Of a stretch of DNA of 64,000 nucleotides, positions 15,001 to 28,081 are shown in pieces; positions within the stretch are counted from its first letter, which is position 1; every line of letters begins with the position of its first letter. This DNA comes from Apteryx mantelli. Lineage: Eukaryota > Chordata > Aves > Apterygiformes > Apterygidae. The position numbers and the translations under genes were made by a program. The notes beneath the pieces were generated by a model. The model did not search any database and was not told the DNA's origin. It saw only the letters and a program-made list of their open reading frames with translations. The stretch lies in contig NC_089985.1 in NCBI RefSeq assembly GCF_036417845.1, forward strand, positions 29,780,583 through 29,844,582. Direction: 5' to 3'.

Positions 15001-17529
15001 AGGGTCTTTGATTTGAAGATTATCCTGAGGCACAGAAAAACTACCAGTGGGATAAAAGAATGGAAGACAATGACTTTCAGTAAGAGTCAAGCATTCTGGG
15101 AAAACCAGTTGAAGACAATAAAAATAATCCCCTCTGTGTCTCCCCTCCAAAAAAAGAATAAAATTCAGTACTCAAAATCCAGGGGTGAGAAATGCTTGTG
15201 GAGAGGAAAAAAAAAGTAATAAAAGAGGTGCAATACAGTAACATTTGAGAGCTGGATTTTTAGGGTGACTGCTGAACAGATGCTTGATTGGAGTATCTAA
15301 GGGAAGGTTATTATGTTCTCCAACTGGTAGAACCCATCTCTGCACATGGATGATGTAGGAATTCTACTGTTGCAGGAGATAAAGCACAAGCAGGTACCCA
15401 TACACACAGCCCTGCAGCTCGCCTGCCCAGCTGTTCGGCAATTTCCAAATCTGCATAAATAACATAAATTTTATTTTACTGTGAAATATATTCTCTCTAG
15501 TACCTATAAATATGACAGTTTATTGCAGAGTCTTGATTCAAGAGGATTTCTACAGCCTCACTTAGTAATTTCATTATACACTGCCAAATACAACTCTATC
15601 AAGAGGACCCCTCCATTTTGCAGCATATATAGTATTAAAATATTAAACAACTACTAAATACTAAAAACATGTCAGTCCCCTACTCTTTCCTCTTATTGAC
15701 CAAAATGAAAATGTGAATAAAAGCTTGGTATTTTTGGTGTCCAGGAAGGAGGAATTAAATACATTTATATTAAACACCAGTCAAAAATTACAATACAAGT
15801 CCTTTCAGTTTGTAAATTCCCCATTGTGACAAACCAAGCGCTAGGCTCAGGACTCAAACAGCAGTCTCCACAAACATGTAAAAGTAAAACAGCATATTTC
15901 AGACTATGTTGTCAAACTGGAGAGATTCAATGCTTAACCTCTTTTTTAACCTTTCCTTTACCCTTCCTCATCCTCAAGACCATATAACAGCAGGCATTGC
16001 CCTTGGCTGTGTCCTGCTGCTATCTCCCTAGGATTGCTTCCTTATTGTGATCATTGTTTTCCATTACTGGAAATAATCTGAGTGAACTGGCCTGGAACAG
16101 GGAAGCAGCAGTATCAGATGCAGAACATAAGACTGGGAGAGAGAACTAGTTTGTAGCTCTCCATTTTTTATTTTATTTTTTCTAAGATGAGTCTCTTCAT
16201 CTTTTCCTATCGTTTAATAAGAGTTGGAACATACACTTCTAGAAAGTGTGATACTCCCAGAAACTGTATGAACCACTAGACATCCACATGAAATTCTTAG
16301 CTTCTGTTTTTGCGGTATGTCCCATACTGTAGTTCTTTAAAGCATGAACTCCCAATGCTTCCCTGATTGTAGCTGTCTTTTGAATGAAGGCTGTGTATTG
16401 TAGAGGGAGAAAAAAGCACAAGTTAATACAGCCTCAGTCCCATTTAGACAAATAGAGGCTCTCATCTGGCCAGAGAAATAGATGGAGGCAATGTATTTAA
16501 CCTGGGTGAACAACTTTAAGATAAGTTTCCCCTTGGAAACTGGACACTGAGGAAAACAAGGAGATTCTAAAAAGTAAATAGGGTATTCAGAAGAGGAGGC
16601 TTAGAGGAAAGCAAGTGGAAAGGAGCATTTCATTTGCAAGGAGTTCTTCAAAAAAGATAATTTTTAATGGTTCCCTGATCATTGAATCCCAAGTGCAGTG
16701 ACAAGCGAGTTGCTAGTGTACTAAAGCCCCAATTAAACAGTTTATCTCATCATTCCACTGTCTAGTCAAGTCTCATATACTACAGTGGAACATTTTCAAA
16801 GTTAACAGTATTTTTGGTTCCTTGTGGAGAAAGGATAAATGCATATAATTACTTTGCTGTGTTGTGGGTTACTGCTGGTTATCAGTTGCTACCAGAGCTA
16901 AATAGTTTACGAATATGTTATTTTAAGCTACCCCTGCTGCAGGGTGTAGATGTCTTGAGTTTTACCTATATTTGTGTGTATATTTACACAATTAAGTTGC
17001 ATTTAAGTTTCTACTGCTAAGGGCAGTTTCTGTGTTCATGTGTTGTGAGCGTCTGTCCAGGACATGCTTTCAATAACACAGATCCTGATAAAGCTTTAGT
17101 GTAAATGCACTGCTGAACCTTGGGGATGGAATGCATGAGATCTAAGTACTGAAAATAATGACAGGATGGTATCCATGACTTCCCCTCTTTTCCAGGCCTG
17201 GCTGAGCAAGTTTCATGATCAGGAAGTAACATTGTAATAGATTTATTCAACACAGTATTTAGAGGGCCCTAACTTTCAAATGTCTCTGCTCATTCTCACT
17301 GGCTACTACCATTTTCAAATAGCTGTTAGTGAAAACTCTGAGTGAAAACTATATTTATAAACTTTAATTATTATATATTTATCTTCACACATGCTTTGAC
17401 ATAAGATGGGATGAAATGGACTAAAGGTCCAATGTGTCATAAATGTTCCTTGTTAGAAACTGAAGAAAAAGTAATAATTAAAAAACAAAAGTTGATCATC
17501 CAAGATAAGTAAAGATACTGAGAATGAAC

Positions 17530-17563
17530 AAATAAGACAACTTATCAGAAATAAGACAACTTA
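17530..17563. repeat. Short direct tandem duplication (15-bp unit)
   Basis: The 15-base unit aaataagacaactta occurs twice with a 19-bp period (17530-17544 and 17549-17563). It looks like a local replication-slippage duplication in AT-rich DNA, with no sign of a larger array. Confidence 0.7.
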
Positions 17564-20500
17564 GTAGCAGTGTTATTAAAATTTGCATGTGACTAATGTT
17601 CACTGTGGATCATAAAACTGCATGCAAATGCCTGTGCAAAGCTCCCTTTGTTATCTACAGGGGATGCTCACGTGTCATTTAGCCAGAACATTCATATTTG
17701 GCAGAGGAGCTAATCAGTAGATGGCTAAACTACATTGAGACTACATTTGCTTAGTTTAAAATAAACAAGGTAAATACGGCTAAACATTGGTTGTGTCTCA
17801 GCAGACTGAAGCATAGTGTGCCCTGTGCATACAGGGTCCCAGCTGCACTCAGTACAAGTCTGATCCACCTTGCTCAGTAGCTAGGGCCCCAAATGAAACT
17901 CAAGAGAAGGCCAGCCATACCCAAGAGAATGCATATATCCTTTTAAAAACTAGTCACATTAACCAACTTAAAGAAAGGATTTTAACTGACGCATTTAAAT
18001 ATGAAATGTGGTAAGAAAATTATGTTCTTCTTCAGCTGCAGTATTCAATGCACAGAGAATATATCTGATGAACTAAAGATTAGGGCATTTAAAATGGATC
18101 AGGTAAAAGTTTTTCCAACTCTAGCTAAAGAAACTGGCTACACACAGAAGTAGTAGTATTTGGAGAACTTTTTGTAAAAGTGCAATATTTTATACCTGTT
18201 AGTGGCTATGTCAAAGTGTTCAGTGTTGCAAGGATACCGTAATCTTACTTTTCAGGGAACTAGGTTACTGCTTGCAGAAACCAACAAGTAATTTACCCGT
18301 CTTCCCTAAACGAGTATCCCTTCTTTCCGAGCGACTTGAACACATTTGCAGCAGGGTAGTCCCTCATTCTCGAAATAACCTGATTATAAAACAGTAGGCA
18401 TTGCCAAGAGTAAGACATCAAAATTGATGGTCTGATGCAATATGGCAATTCCTACGGTACTACTAGTAGTTCATTTCCATATAAAGACTTTCAAAAAGCT
18501 AGACAACAATTCCACGCTCCCTTGGATACCTCTGTCAAAAGAATTTGCACTGCATACAACATTTATTACATCCTTCAGGCACTGCATATTACTTGTCTCA
18601 CACTGGCATCTGTACAGCTCCAGGTGCATTTCACAGTCCCTAAAACGATATGAAGGAACTCCTTGAGAAAGGAGCTTCAAGAGGCAGTCAGGGGCCTAAA
18701 TATTGAAATGGTGAGTTGGGATTGCACTGAGACTGTAAGATTTTATGACTTAGCTCTGTGAAAATACCTATTCAAGGCAAAAATTAAGACATAGTCCACA
18801 TGTTGTATTAAGAAATGGTCTGGCACACTGGTAGCTAATTGATTGTTCACATTTAGTATATTTGTAGAATGGAGCATAAGGAAACAAGCCTCCATACTGC
18901 TTATAAACTGTAGAATTGATCTTTGAAAATCTGCCATATCTTATCTGATAGAAAATAACAGGAGCTTCCAGCTTGCCATCAAAGTTTAAGCAGCTAAATG
19001 AAGCAGGCAATGCATTTTCTTTTGACAGAACTTGTCACTTACAAAGCATTTAAGATCAAAATGTGCACTCTCCCTATGCTTTTATCATCAATTATCTTCT
19101 CTTTAATGAAACTGCAAGTTTTAAAGATAGCAAGCAATTCTGCTCTTTTTAAAAAGTGAACAGAACACCAGCTGTTTACTTTAGAGCTCAGTAACACCAG
19201 ATCAGCTTCTATTCCCCTCCAAAAGAAAAGCTGCTTTGCGAACTCCATTCCCTGAGCAGTTTTCTACCAAAATATTTGTTGTTAGGTAGCTCTTTTTCTC
19301 AGAGTTGTTGGAAAACATGCAAAACAAAATTTGAAAATACATTGTTTTTTGCTGTAGAAAGCATACTTATTTTTTAGCAGCATTACATTATTTTTGAAAT
19401 TCTGAGATGCCTCTTATTGGTTTATCAAAATAAGCAAGGAAACTACAGCCAAGCCCAAGAGAATGGAAAGAAGCAGATGTGAAGCAGTTATCTTCCCTGT
19501 CAGCACACTAAGCAAAGAATTCACCGTTGATTTCTAGCAAATATTTCAGTGAGAGCAAGACGACGTCCTTATGAAATGAAATGTGCTTCTTCTACCTGTG
19601 CTCCGGAAATAAAATGACAGGGCTCCATACTTATAAAAGTAAACTATGTTCTTTTGAAGAAAAGGTAGTATTACAGACTTCAAACCCTTTTCCTCTGCAG
19701 TATCTGCTCCTCCATTTAGGCTCTATTCTGGTTGTTACTTCTTTCCTTTGGTTATTGACTCTTTTGTATGTCTTTTTCTCCAATGTTGGGGCTGAAATCT
19801 ACTAATACATAACCACCCTGGGGACATTTTACCATCATATCAAGTATCTTATGCACCTACATGCAGCATCTATTTTATGTCACCCCTCAAGTGTCCTGGA
19901 AACACCATTTTCCCCCGTTAAACAGCCCATCCTAGCACACAGGAGTTCATGACTGCTAAAAAAAAGATATACTGAAGCATGTTGGTAGGTCTTCTTCTGT
20001 TCCAAAAAGCTGTCTACACTGTAGGCTGGACAGCATGCCCTACACAATGTATCTGCTACTGGCTGTCACTTTCCTGGGGAGTACCTTATCGTCACTTCAT
20101 TGCACTGGTATATTTGTAACAAGGGTTACTGTCATTTGGCTGCATTCAGCACTAGCTTCATCATAACGCTTCCTAATGGCTTCTGAACAGACTGCATGTC
20201 CATCTGGTGCCCCAAGGTGAACCGACAAACTCATTCTATGGCAGAGAGCACAGCCAGAAGCTCCTTTTTATTTGAGCTTATCTCCCTTCTGTGCCCATCA
20301 AAGCACTGCAAGCTCTACTGAACTGGCTTTGCCTCAGTGTTGCTCCTAGCCCTAGGAGTCATTACCTCTATTATTATATTATACCTTTAGCTGTTGCATG
20401 AGAAGATCAAAGGTGCTAAAGGATGGTACTGGTCTTGCGACTTTTCCTGCTCTTTCGGATACTTTTCTGCTCATGCTGTATCTCTGTTAGTTATCACAAA

Positions 20501-21945
20501 GGCTCACAGATTTTGGAGAGGTGAGCATCAAATCTGGAAAAACACTTGATAATGTTCATAAAACACTGTACTTCCTCTGCCTGCTTTGAGCTGGACATTA
20601 TTCCTTACGACTCTCAGCTTCTCAGGTTCCAGACAGAGTCCTTCAAATGCCACATGTTCTCTTCAGCTCCTGCTTTTCTCACTTCAGCTTGACATTCTGC
20701 TCCCAACACCCTATTTGGACTTGTCACAACTTGGTACGAAGATTCTGAATTATCTCTTCCTTCAGAACTCCTTCTACTGCAGGAAAAGCAATATTAAATG
20801 CAGTGTTAGTGCTTGAGGCTCCCTCTAGCCCTAGTTTCAGCTTGCACTGAAATATCTCTGGGGTTAGACTGATGATCAGATGCCTAACAAAACCTATGGC
20901 AAAGATTGTCAGGGAGCCGATACTTCCTTTTTATATTAGTGTCCTGATCCCCAAATTAAGCACCATAAAAGAGATGATCTAAACCTTGTGGAAATACTAA
21001 GTGCTATACTTATGAGTCTTTTTGCCTGGTATTTTTCATACATTAAATTTTATGGTTGCTCTTGATGACACTCCCAGGACAAATGTCAAAATCAGATTAT
21101 TATTTCTTTTGACAATATTTCTATTAAAACAAATAACAGGTCATCACAGACAGTATTTTTTGACCTTGGACTTTGAGATCTCAGCATGTACAAGACTGCA
21201 TAACAGTCTGTCAAAAGTAATATTCTGTCTGTAACATGACATTGAAATTGTTTGTATACTGAGTGATTTTTATCCTTTATTTTTAAAACAAAAGGAAGAC
21301 ATGAATAATATTTGTCAAAACGTTTTATTTTAGCTGACAGTAATTATGTCTAATAAGGACAACAAAGAGACATTATGGAAATTTGCCATTTTGACCTGAC
21401 TGTATCATCTGATGTGTTCTATTTTCTGTGTGGATGTTATGTAAAAATAGACATGGCTTGCTATTATCCCAAGTAAAACAGTTACAATTCTTTTAAGATC
21501 TCTCTCATTTAGAGAGAGGACATGTGAAAAACAGACTATTTCAAAATGTCCTTCTTGATTATTAAACTCATTCTGTCAACAACCCTCAGCTTAATGCAGT
21601 ATGCATTGAAATTCTGGCAATTAGATACTAGCTCATTGCTCAAGATTCAACATATATTTTTTTAATTTAATTTTGTATCGCAAGCAAAGCATCAGTGGAA
21701 AGTATTTAGTGTTATTATGGTTAAGTATTTTATAGCAGCATGTCCCACTAATCCAAGACAAACATGAAGGCAGCTTACCTGGAATGTTTTCACAGAATAA
21801 GTTAAAGACCAGAAGATCACTGTCTGTTAATGTCTGACTTCCAATATATATTACAAATCTTAAAAACTATTTTTAAACCAAGTTATCCTTATATTAATGC
21901 AAATAAGTGTTTTAATTGAATATAATAAATCAACTAATAAAGCTG

Positions 21946-21994
21946 TCCAGCCTTCTTGGAGATATTGGAGATATCCAGCCTTCTTGGAGATATT
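21946..21994. repeat. Short direct tandem duplication (21-bp unit)
   Basis: A 21-base unit beginning tccagccttcttgg is repeated exactly with a 28-bp period (21946-21966 and 21974-21994). The identity of the two copies suggests a recent local duplication. No function is evident. Confidence 0.75.
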
Positions 21995-24900
21995 AAGTGA
22001 TGTGCGTTGCCTCTCCTTTGTGAATGGTTAGCTATTAAAACAATCTTAAGCAGTCTTACCTATATTTTTACTTGAATGCCTGACATCTACTGCAAAACAC
22101 ATTCTATCTGATCTAAACTGATATTTTATGATGTGGAATCACAAATCTTTCAATAAGCAAAGCAGGATCCAGAATCTTTGAAGACTTGGAGTAGCTTCCA
22201 GCCTCTAACTGAAAGGCTGGCCAAATCCCCCGTCATTCTCAGGGTGTTGATAATACATAATATTCCTACTTTCAAATTATTATCTACAGAAAATTGATAG
22301 TCTAGTGGCTTGGGAAGAGTAGATGGAAGACATGATCCATACATATTTTCGCATACCACTTGATAAAACCCATATATTTCTAGAAAACAAAACCCCAACC
22401 CCCCTAGACTTTATATAGCAAAAAAAAAATCTCTTAATTAAATTTCAGTTAGAGGCATTTCTGTGTTAGTTCTACATTCTTGCAAAAAGATCATAATAAA
22501 CAATTCAGTATAAAAATGTGCAGGAAGGTTAAATTTGGAACATTATGGACTGAATTCAGTTGCTCACACAGAGGCATGTGGTACCATTTAAGATGCTCTT
22601 GGTACCTACCTAGCCTCCAGTTGCCATTCCAGAAAGTCTCTCATGGTTTTTTTGTCATATCTGACAGCCCCCTGCATCAATACCATAATAGGTTAAAAAA
22701 AAAAACAAAAAAAACCCCAACTCAGATTGTGTGATATTCAATAATTAAAAGCAAAGAACTTTACTGTTAGCCTTGTTACCAACTTACTTTGCTTATATAA
22801 CCAGATTTTATAAATTAAATACTAGTCAGCAGCTTAGCTAAAAAATTCCACCCAGCATACTTATAATTTGTAATAGAAAATTAAATAATCGTACAGAAAA
22901 TAAGGAGAGAGAGATTTTACACACCTAAATGTAGTCTCTAGTAATTCAGGTCTTTTCTCATGTTAATAATACAGTTGCTTAGAATTAGCAGCAGAAGACA
23001 ATTGCATGTCACAGAATGCTATAATATAATTTTTCTTACAGATACTGAAAGTTTCTCATTTTGCATTACTAGCAATCATAGCATAGTCTATGATGAACCA
23101 TATTGGCATTACTTAAGAGTAGTATTTGTTGGAGCTATTCAGAGCAATTCTGGATAGGAGGATCTGATTCATGGGCACAATCTTATTAAACATCTGAGAC
23201 CAACAGGAATATTCCTCCCTTCTCTACTCACCACAGAATTTCTGGGTACAAACTGTAAGGACATGTTCAATTTAATTATGAAGTAAATGTCATGTAAAAA
23301 TGAGAAGTGAGTTAAATCACCATACAAAGATTTTAACTGGAATCTGGTAAGGTTTTAATAGCACTCCATATGTGAATTGTTTCCAATAACACATAATTGT
23401 ATTATGAAACTTTACCTGATATAAACCAGTTTCTTATCGTTTAATGTATTTGAAAAGAGCATGATGGTATTTCATGGTAACAGAAAAACCAATTATGAAT
23501 CAAACCCAAAGTTTAACTCATTTAATTATAGCTACAGTTGTTAAATTAAAGCAAAAGCCATATTTAAATACTTTCTCTTCAGCTTATAAAAGTGGAGAGA
23601 CAATATTCATTTCCTCATATTTATCAGAGTATAATAATGAAATCCCAACCATTCACTGTTAGCAATGAAGCCTGTAGTGCTACACACCTCTTGGCCAGCC
23701 TGTTTTACTGCACTCCAGCCATACCTGCAGGCAAACTACTAAATCTCTGATTCTCTCCAGCACACCCCATCCTCACAGCACTCTTCATATCTCAGTCCCT
23801 CTCCTTTCCCTATATCCTATCGTCCACTACGTAGAAATAGTAGTTCTTCTACCATAAGGGATTTCTGTTTTTATATACCACAGCACTTCTGGCCTTACCT
23901 CTATATTCTGGGAAATTTAACTCTGAATCTAGTGTTACCAGAGGTTAAGAACATCTATAGAGATGCTATTTCAAATGTAGTGGACGTTAACACACTTGAC
24001 ACTTAACAAAGGATCTTTCTTCTATCTTTCCTTGTCTCCCCACTGCTCCATATAGACACTGCAAATGGCAAAAGTACAGTCCTGAGTTACAACACAGGAC
24101 TGGAGAGGAAAAGCTGGTAGCTGAAATCTGTAGGAAGGAGAAGCTGAGGATAAAACAAGTCTTAAGAAACCACTCTACTTCCTTGTGCCTATTGTAAATC
24201 CTAGCAATTATTAACAATACCTAGATTAACTACCTAAATTCAGAATTCTTAGTGTACATAAGCCTTGGTCTACCGTTATACATCAGCTGTGGACTGTGCA
24301 AGCTGAGAAGACTGCAAACACTTGCTGTGTTGCAAGCCATGCGTATTGTTTTTGAAAAAATCCATCCTGCTAAGACCTCCTTGCTTGAGGAGGTGAAAGC
24401 AGTAGTATTACTGGAAGTTTTGAAGTTACCTTGTGGTGGCTTTCTGTAACAAGTTTCTTGCTCTTTAGATTCTTCTTCATCTTCTCACTAATGAACAGAG
24501 CATAAGCAGCTCTGGTCTTCCAGTACAGTTACTAGGGAAAAAAAAAAAAAGTTTCCCATGTGTTGGTCTACTGTGTTCTGGCTGTAGGCTAATTAATGCA
24601 CCTCTGTAAATCTATTTAGTATTTTAAGAAGTGTTTGGGAGAACAGAGGATTGTGTGTGCAATACAGGACTTTTACCTCATATATATGGCAGCATTTTTC
24701 TACAAGGCCTAATCAAAATCCTAGCTGATTGTAATGGAGCCATGACAGTACCTGACAACTCAGACACATTCTGACTGCTCCCTTTGCCATCTGAGTAGCA
24801 ATCCTCTGCATCAGCACCCATCCCCATACCTACGTTAGCTAGAAGTGTGCAGGGACATACAAAATTTACGAGAACTGACCCTTTTCAGCCTCAGGACAGC

Positions 24901-25899
24901 TGCCAACCCTTCAAAAGCCACTGCTATTCTATTCCCATTGTTCCACCTCTGAGAAGGTGACCGCAACATTTCATATATGTTTAATTGCAGCTGTATTGTA
25001 AATAGTTGTATTACCCTTTCCAGCTTTAAGTTTTGCTGTGGTTCAATCCCAAACCTCAAATTGGCACCAAAAAACACATACAATTGGAAATATTTCAGTC
25101 CCTAAATACATGAAAGCTGAAGTTGTTAGCTGTTTCAGAAGTCCACAATAGTTATTTTCCAATTTACTTGCATTTTACATAATCAGTCTTTCAATATGCT
25201 ATCTTATCTTCACAGTAGTACAGACATTTTTTAAAGATGCTAAAGGATTTTAGCCTTTATTATCTTATTCCTCTTATAGAACCTGCTAATAAATCAATAT
25301 ATTCTGTATGACTAGAAGTGTCTAGCATATTACTGCTTTTTTACCTATAATAGTTAGTAAATCTCACCTTAACATTCCCTAGCCTTTCCGATCCCACACC
25401 TCCTCTTGGTAAATGTGTAACCTTTACAGCATATCTTGAATCCCCTGTTCTCCCCTCACCAGAGTCCCACACCCCAACCTTCAGGATAGGCAGAACCTCC
25501 AGGATCGTGGGTGCAGATGACACAGCACTGTAAGACAGCTCCAGCCCACGGAGAGGGATCGGTATGATGCAAAAGGCCAACCAGACCTGAGAGCAGCTAG
25601 GTCAGACACAGCACCGACAGCAGGCAAGCAGCAGGCAAGGCCTTGGCACAGGAACTCCCAGCAAGGCTGACACAGCCGGTACAAAAGAGACGCTCCTGGA
25701 AGACCCTACAGGGCAAAACAACGTAATAGAAAACAAAACTGCGCAGACGCTGAGGGTGGAAGGGGCTGCAGCTCCCTGGCTCTGAGTTACCCGCTATGTT
25801 TAGGTCACCCAGCCTGCTTCCCCACCTGCAGCCGTGCCCCTGGCGATTAGGTGGCCCACAGCCTCCGATCGCTTGCAGAAGAGGCGCGAGGGGAAGACA

Positions 25900-26650
25900 G
25901 GCGAGATGTGAGTAGACAGCCAGCAGAACAAGCTGAACGCAAGCAGGAGCTCAATCCGAGAACAGCAAAGGTGGAGGACGTGGGCACTGGGCGAGGATGC
26001 CCACGCCGCCGGGAGCGCAGGCCCAGGAGGGGCAGCAGGGTCCCTCGGGGGCCGGGCAGGGGCCGGGGGCAGCCGCCCACCGCGCTCCGCAGGGGCCAGG
26101 GCCGGCCCCGGCCCCCCGCACCGCGGCCACCCCAACGGTCACCGCCGCCCGCCCGCCCGGCCCCGCTGGCGCAGGCCTCCCCCGGCGGGGCTGATTCCCG
26201 GTCCCCGGCCCCTCCCGGGAAGGCGCAGGGCCGGGGCGGCAGGGCAGAGCCCGCGCCGCCGCCGCCTCGCCTCGGCCACTGCGCTGCCCAGAGCCGCCCC
26301 TTCGCCCGCGCCGCGCTGCGGCTCCCGGCACGGCGCGGGGCCGGCCCCGCCCCCCCCGCTCGCGCTGCGGGCAGGCGGGGCCACGCCGCCCCAGGGCCCC
26401 GAAGGGCTCCGCCCCCGCCGGGGTCTGGTGGGGGCTGCGGTTCGCCTCGGTGCTTGGCTGCGCCGAGGGCCCGCGGGCAGCGGCGCGGCGCAGGCGGAGG
26501 GCGGGGCAGCGGCGCTCTCCAGCTCCTCCCCGCGGTGGAGGCACGGGGTTGAGGAGGGTCCCCCTGAAAGGCCAGAGCTGCCGGGAACGCGCTGCACGGG
26601 GAGGGGAAGGGTTTTGCCTTTCGCCAAGCCACTAAGTGACCACGCGACAC
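25900..26650. promoter_or_regulatory. Orphan CpG island
   Basis: About 750 bp of very GC- and CpG-rich DNA interrupt an otherwise AT-rich region. CpG islands of this strength normally mark promoters. No recognisable start codon, first coding exon or known protein is present. The long open frames on both strands (for example 25847-26653 minus and 25851-26552 plus) are Pro/Arg/Gly/Ala-rich, as expected when GC-rich DNA lacks stop codons. It could hold a non-coding first exon of a gene lying outside the window, or the start of a long non-coding RNA. Confidence 0.6.
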
Positions 26651-27019
26651 CATCTGAGCTTCAGCTACTTCACCATCATGTCAGGGACAGGAGAGAGGCT
26701 CGTATGCTTCTGCCCTCTGCTCTTGCTTCCTCCAGGACTCAACCCTCAACCCCAGAAAGACTCAACCCACTGAAAAATAAGTTTTGAAGCCCTACTAAAC
26801 AATTGTTTTCTGTTATAGTAACCACTGGCTGTTCAACATCCTTCCCTGGCTGCCAAGAGGTAGCCTCCAGCTTGCTCACACCGCAGCAGCTTTGTTAGAG
26901 ACAGTGCCCTGCAAGACAGAGGGATTTCAGCTGGGTGAGGCTATTTAAATGTTTAACATGCACAAATAATGTAAAAGATACAATATTTAAGCTGTGTACT
27001 AAAAAGCCAAGGCTTTTCC

Positions 27020-27025
27020 TTTATT
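27020..27025 (-). terminator. PIF1: Candidate PIF1 poly(A) signal AATAAA
   Basis: The plus strand reads TTTATT, which is AATAAA on the PIF1 strand, about 1.06 kb downstream of the PIF1 stop. It is the first canonical hexamer I noticed in this direction. Whether it is used is an inference. Confidence 0.35.
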
Positions 27026-27839
27026 AAGACCTTAAGAAGACAGTGTGTTATGTTTGCTCATCTGTACTTTTACAGAAACAGGTGTGGAGTTATAGCTCAC
27101 TGGAAATTAACAGCTCCCTCAGCATCTCTTTGCCCATCATTCCCCACTGCAAATTCAACTTCCAATGTATTAGTGTTGTTCCCAGCAGAACCTCCCTCCC
27201 CTTCAAGAGGGCCTCTGTGTTTAAACAAAGGGAACACGAACCAGCATCCCTCTTCTTCACTTCTTGCTCTAGTGGCAATGCAGCTCCATGATTCTTGCAG
27301 TTCTATGGTTATGGGAATACAATAGGGCTCCTAACTTTAACAGTGTCAGCTCCCCTTGAAGGCACCAGGTAAAAAAATATAAAAATAGATTAAAAATTTG
27401 CATGTTATTGTATATAACAGACTAACAACAAGGATACGTATCAGTATAATGGGCTATGTACAACCCTTTGCTTCTGGATGAAGTTACGTAAAGCTTCCTC
27501 CTGTCAAACATCTGGAAGGCAGATACTTCACAAGAACTCCACAGCATACTATAGAGTGATAGCCTGGCTCCTGGCAGTTCCTTGCTTGCAAGGGAGGCAA
27601 GCATGTGTTCCACGTACTCAGCACTGCCTTCTCTCATGTCAACAGCTCCAGTGAACTGGTCCAATCCATCCAGACAAAGGGGACACAAACCTTTCATCTC
27701 TCAACCCAGGGATACTTGCTGAAGAAAAGCAGACAAGTTTCACCATCTACATATGTGGAAAATAAAATGCAGCCTTTCCTCCAGGCAAGCAGGATATAAC
27801 TATAGGAAGGTCCCTCAGATGCATCCTTGTTCAGTCAGT

Positions 27840-27960
27840 TAACTTTGCTAGTCACATGTGGCACACAGAAGTACTCAAGACCGTAGGCCCAGCAAAGGGC
27901 TACCAGCAGCCTCCCAACTTTCAGAGAACAGGGAGACTTCTACGCATCCAGAGTCAGCTG
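27840..27960 (-). pseudogene. Decayed duplicate of PIF1 exon 11
   Basis: On the minus strand this segment aligns with PIF1 exon 11 (about 28520-28640). Shared blocks include the identical ten bases aaagggctac (plus-strand sense) and the following stretch encoding ..[10 protein letters not shown]... Translated with gaps it gives CVEVSL, then FSESWEA, matching CVEISL and FESGQA of the working exon, followed by an in-frame stop. Identity is roughly 60-65 percent by eye with several small indels. It lies about 120 bp after the real stop codon, probably inside the 3' UTR. It appears to be an old tandem duplication of one exon, no longer coding. I found no copies of neighbouring exons. Confidence 0.6.
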
Positions 27961-28081
27961 GATGAAACAACCATTTAAAAAAAAAAAAAAAATCTTCAAC
28001 TTCACCTATGATATCAGATATGCAAGATTGCTGCCACATAGCAGTCTATGCTGATGCCTCACAGAGGTCAGAAGGGCATTC

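Larger units (their letters stand above)
1..25850. other. Gene-free AT-rich intergenic stretch
   Basis: I see no exon here with a recognisable protein, no RNA gene and no confident transposon. Open frames are short and of low complexity. The longest, 232 codons on the minus strand at 6167-6865, is hydrophobic because it lies opposite purine-rich DNA and resembles no family I know. Minor features are G runs at 197-209 and 12906-12917, a purine tract at about 6411-6460, a TG-rich patch near 7650-7685 and two small tandem duplications listed separately. Old, unrecognisable repeats or conserved regulatory DNA may be present, but I cannot show either by eye. Confidence 0.6.
26660..28080. other. 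PIF1 3' flank and probable 3' UTR
   Basis: This stretch separates the orphan CpG island from the PIF1 stop codon. On the minus strand it probably carries the PIF1 3' UTR, since an AATAAA lies at 27025-27020, about 1.06 kb past the stop. A decayed PIF1 exon copy sits at about 27840-27960. Nothing else here resembles a gene. Confidence 0.4.

Noticed and set aside
25847-26653. Long open frames on both strands of the CpG island (up to 268 codons)
   Set aside because: GC-rich DNA has few stop codons; the products are Pro/Arg/Ala/Gly repeats overlapping in several frames, with no recognisable protein.
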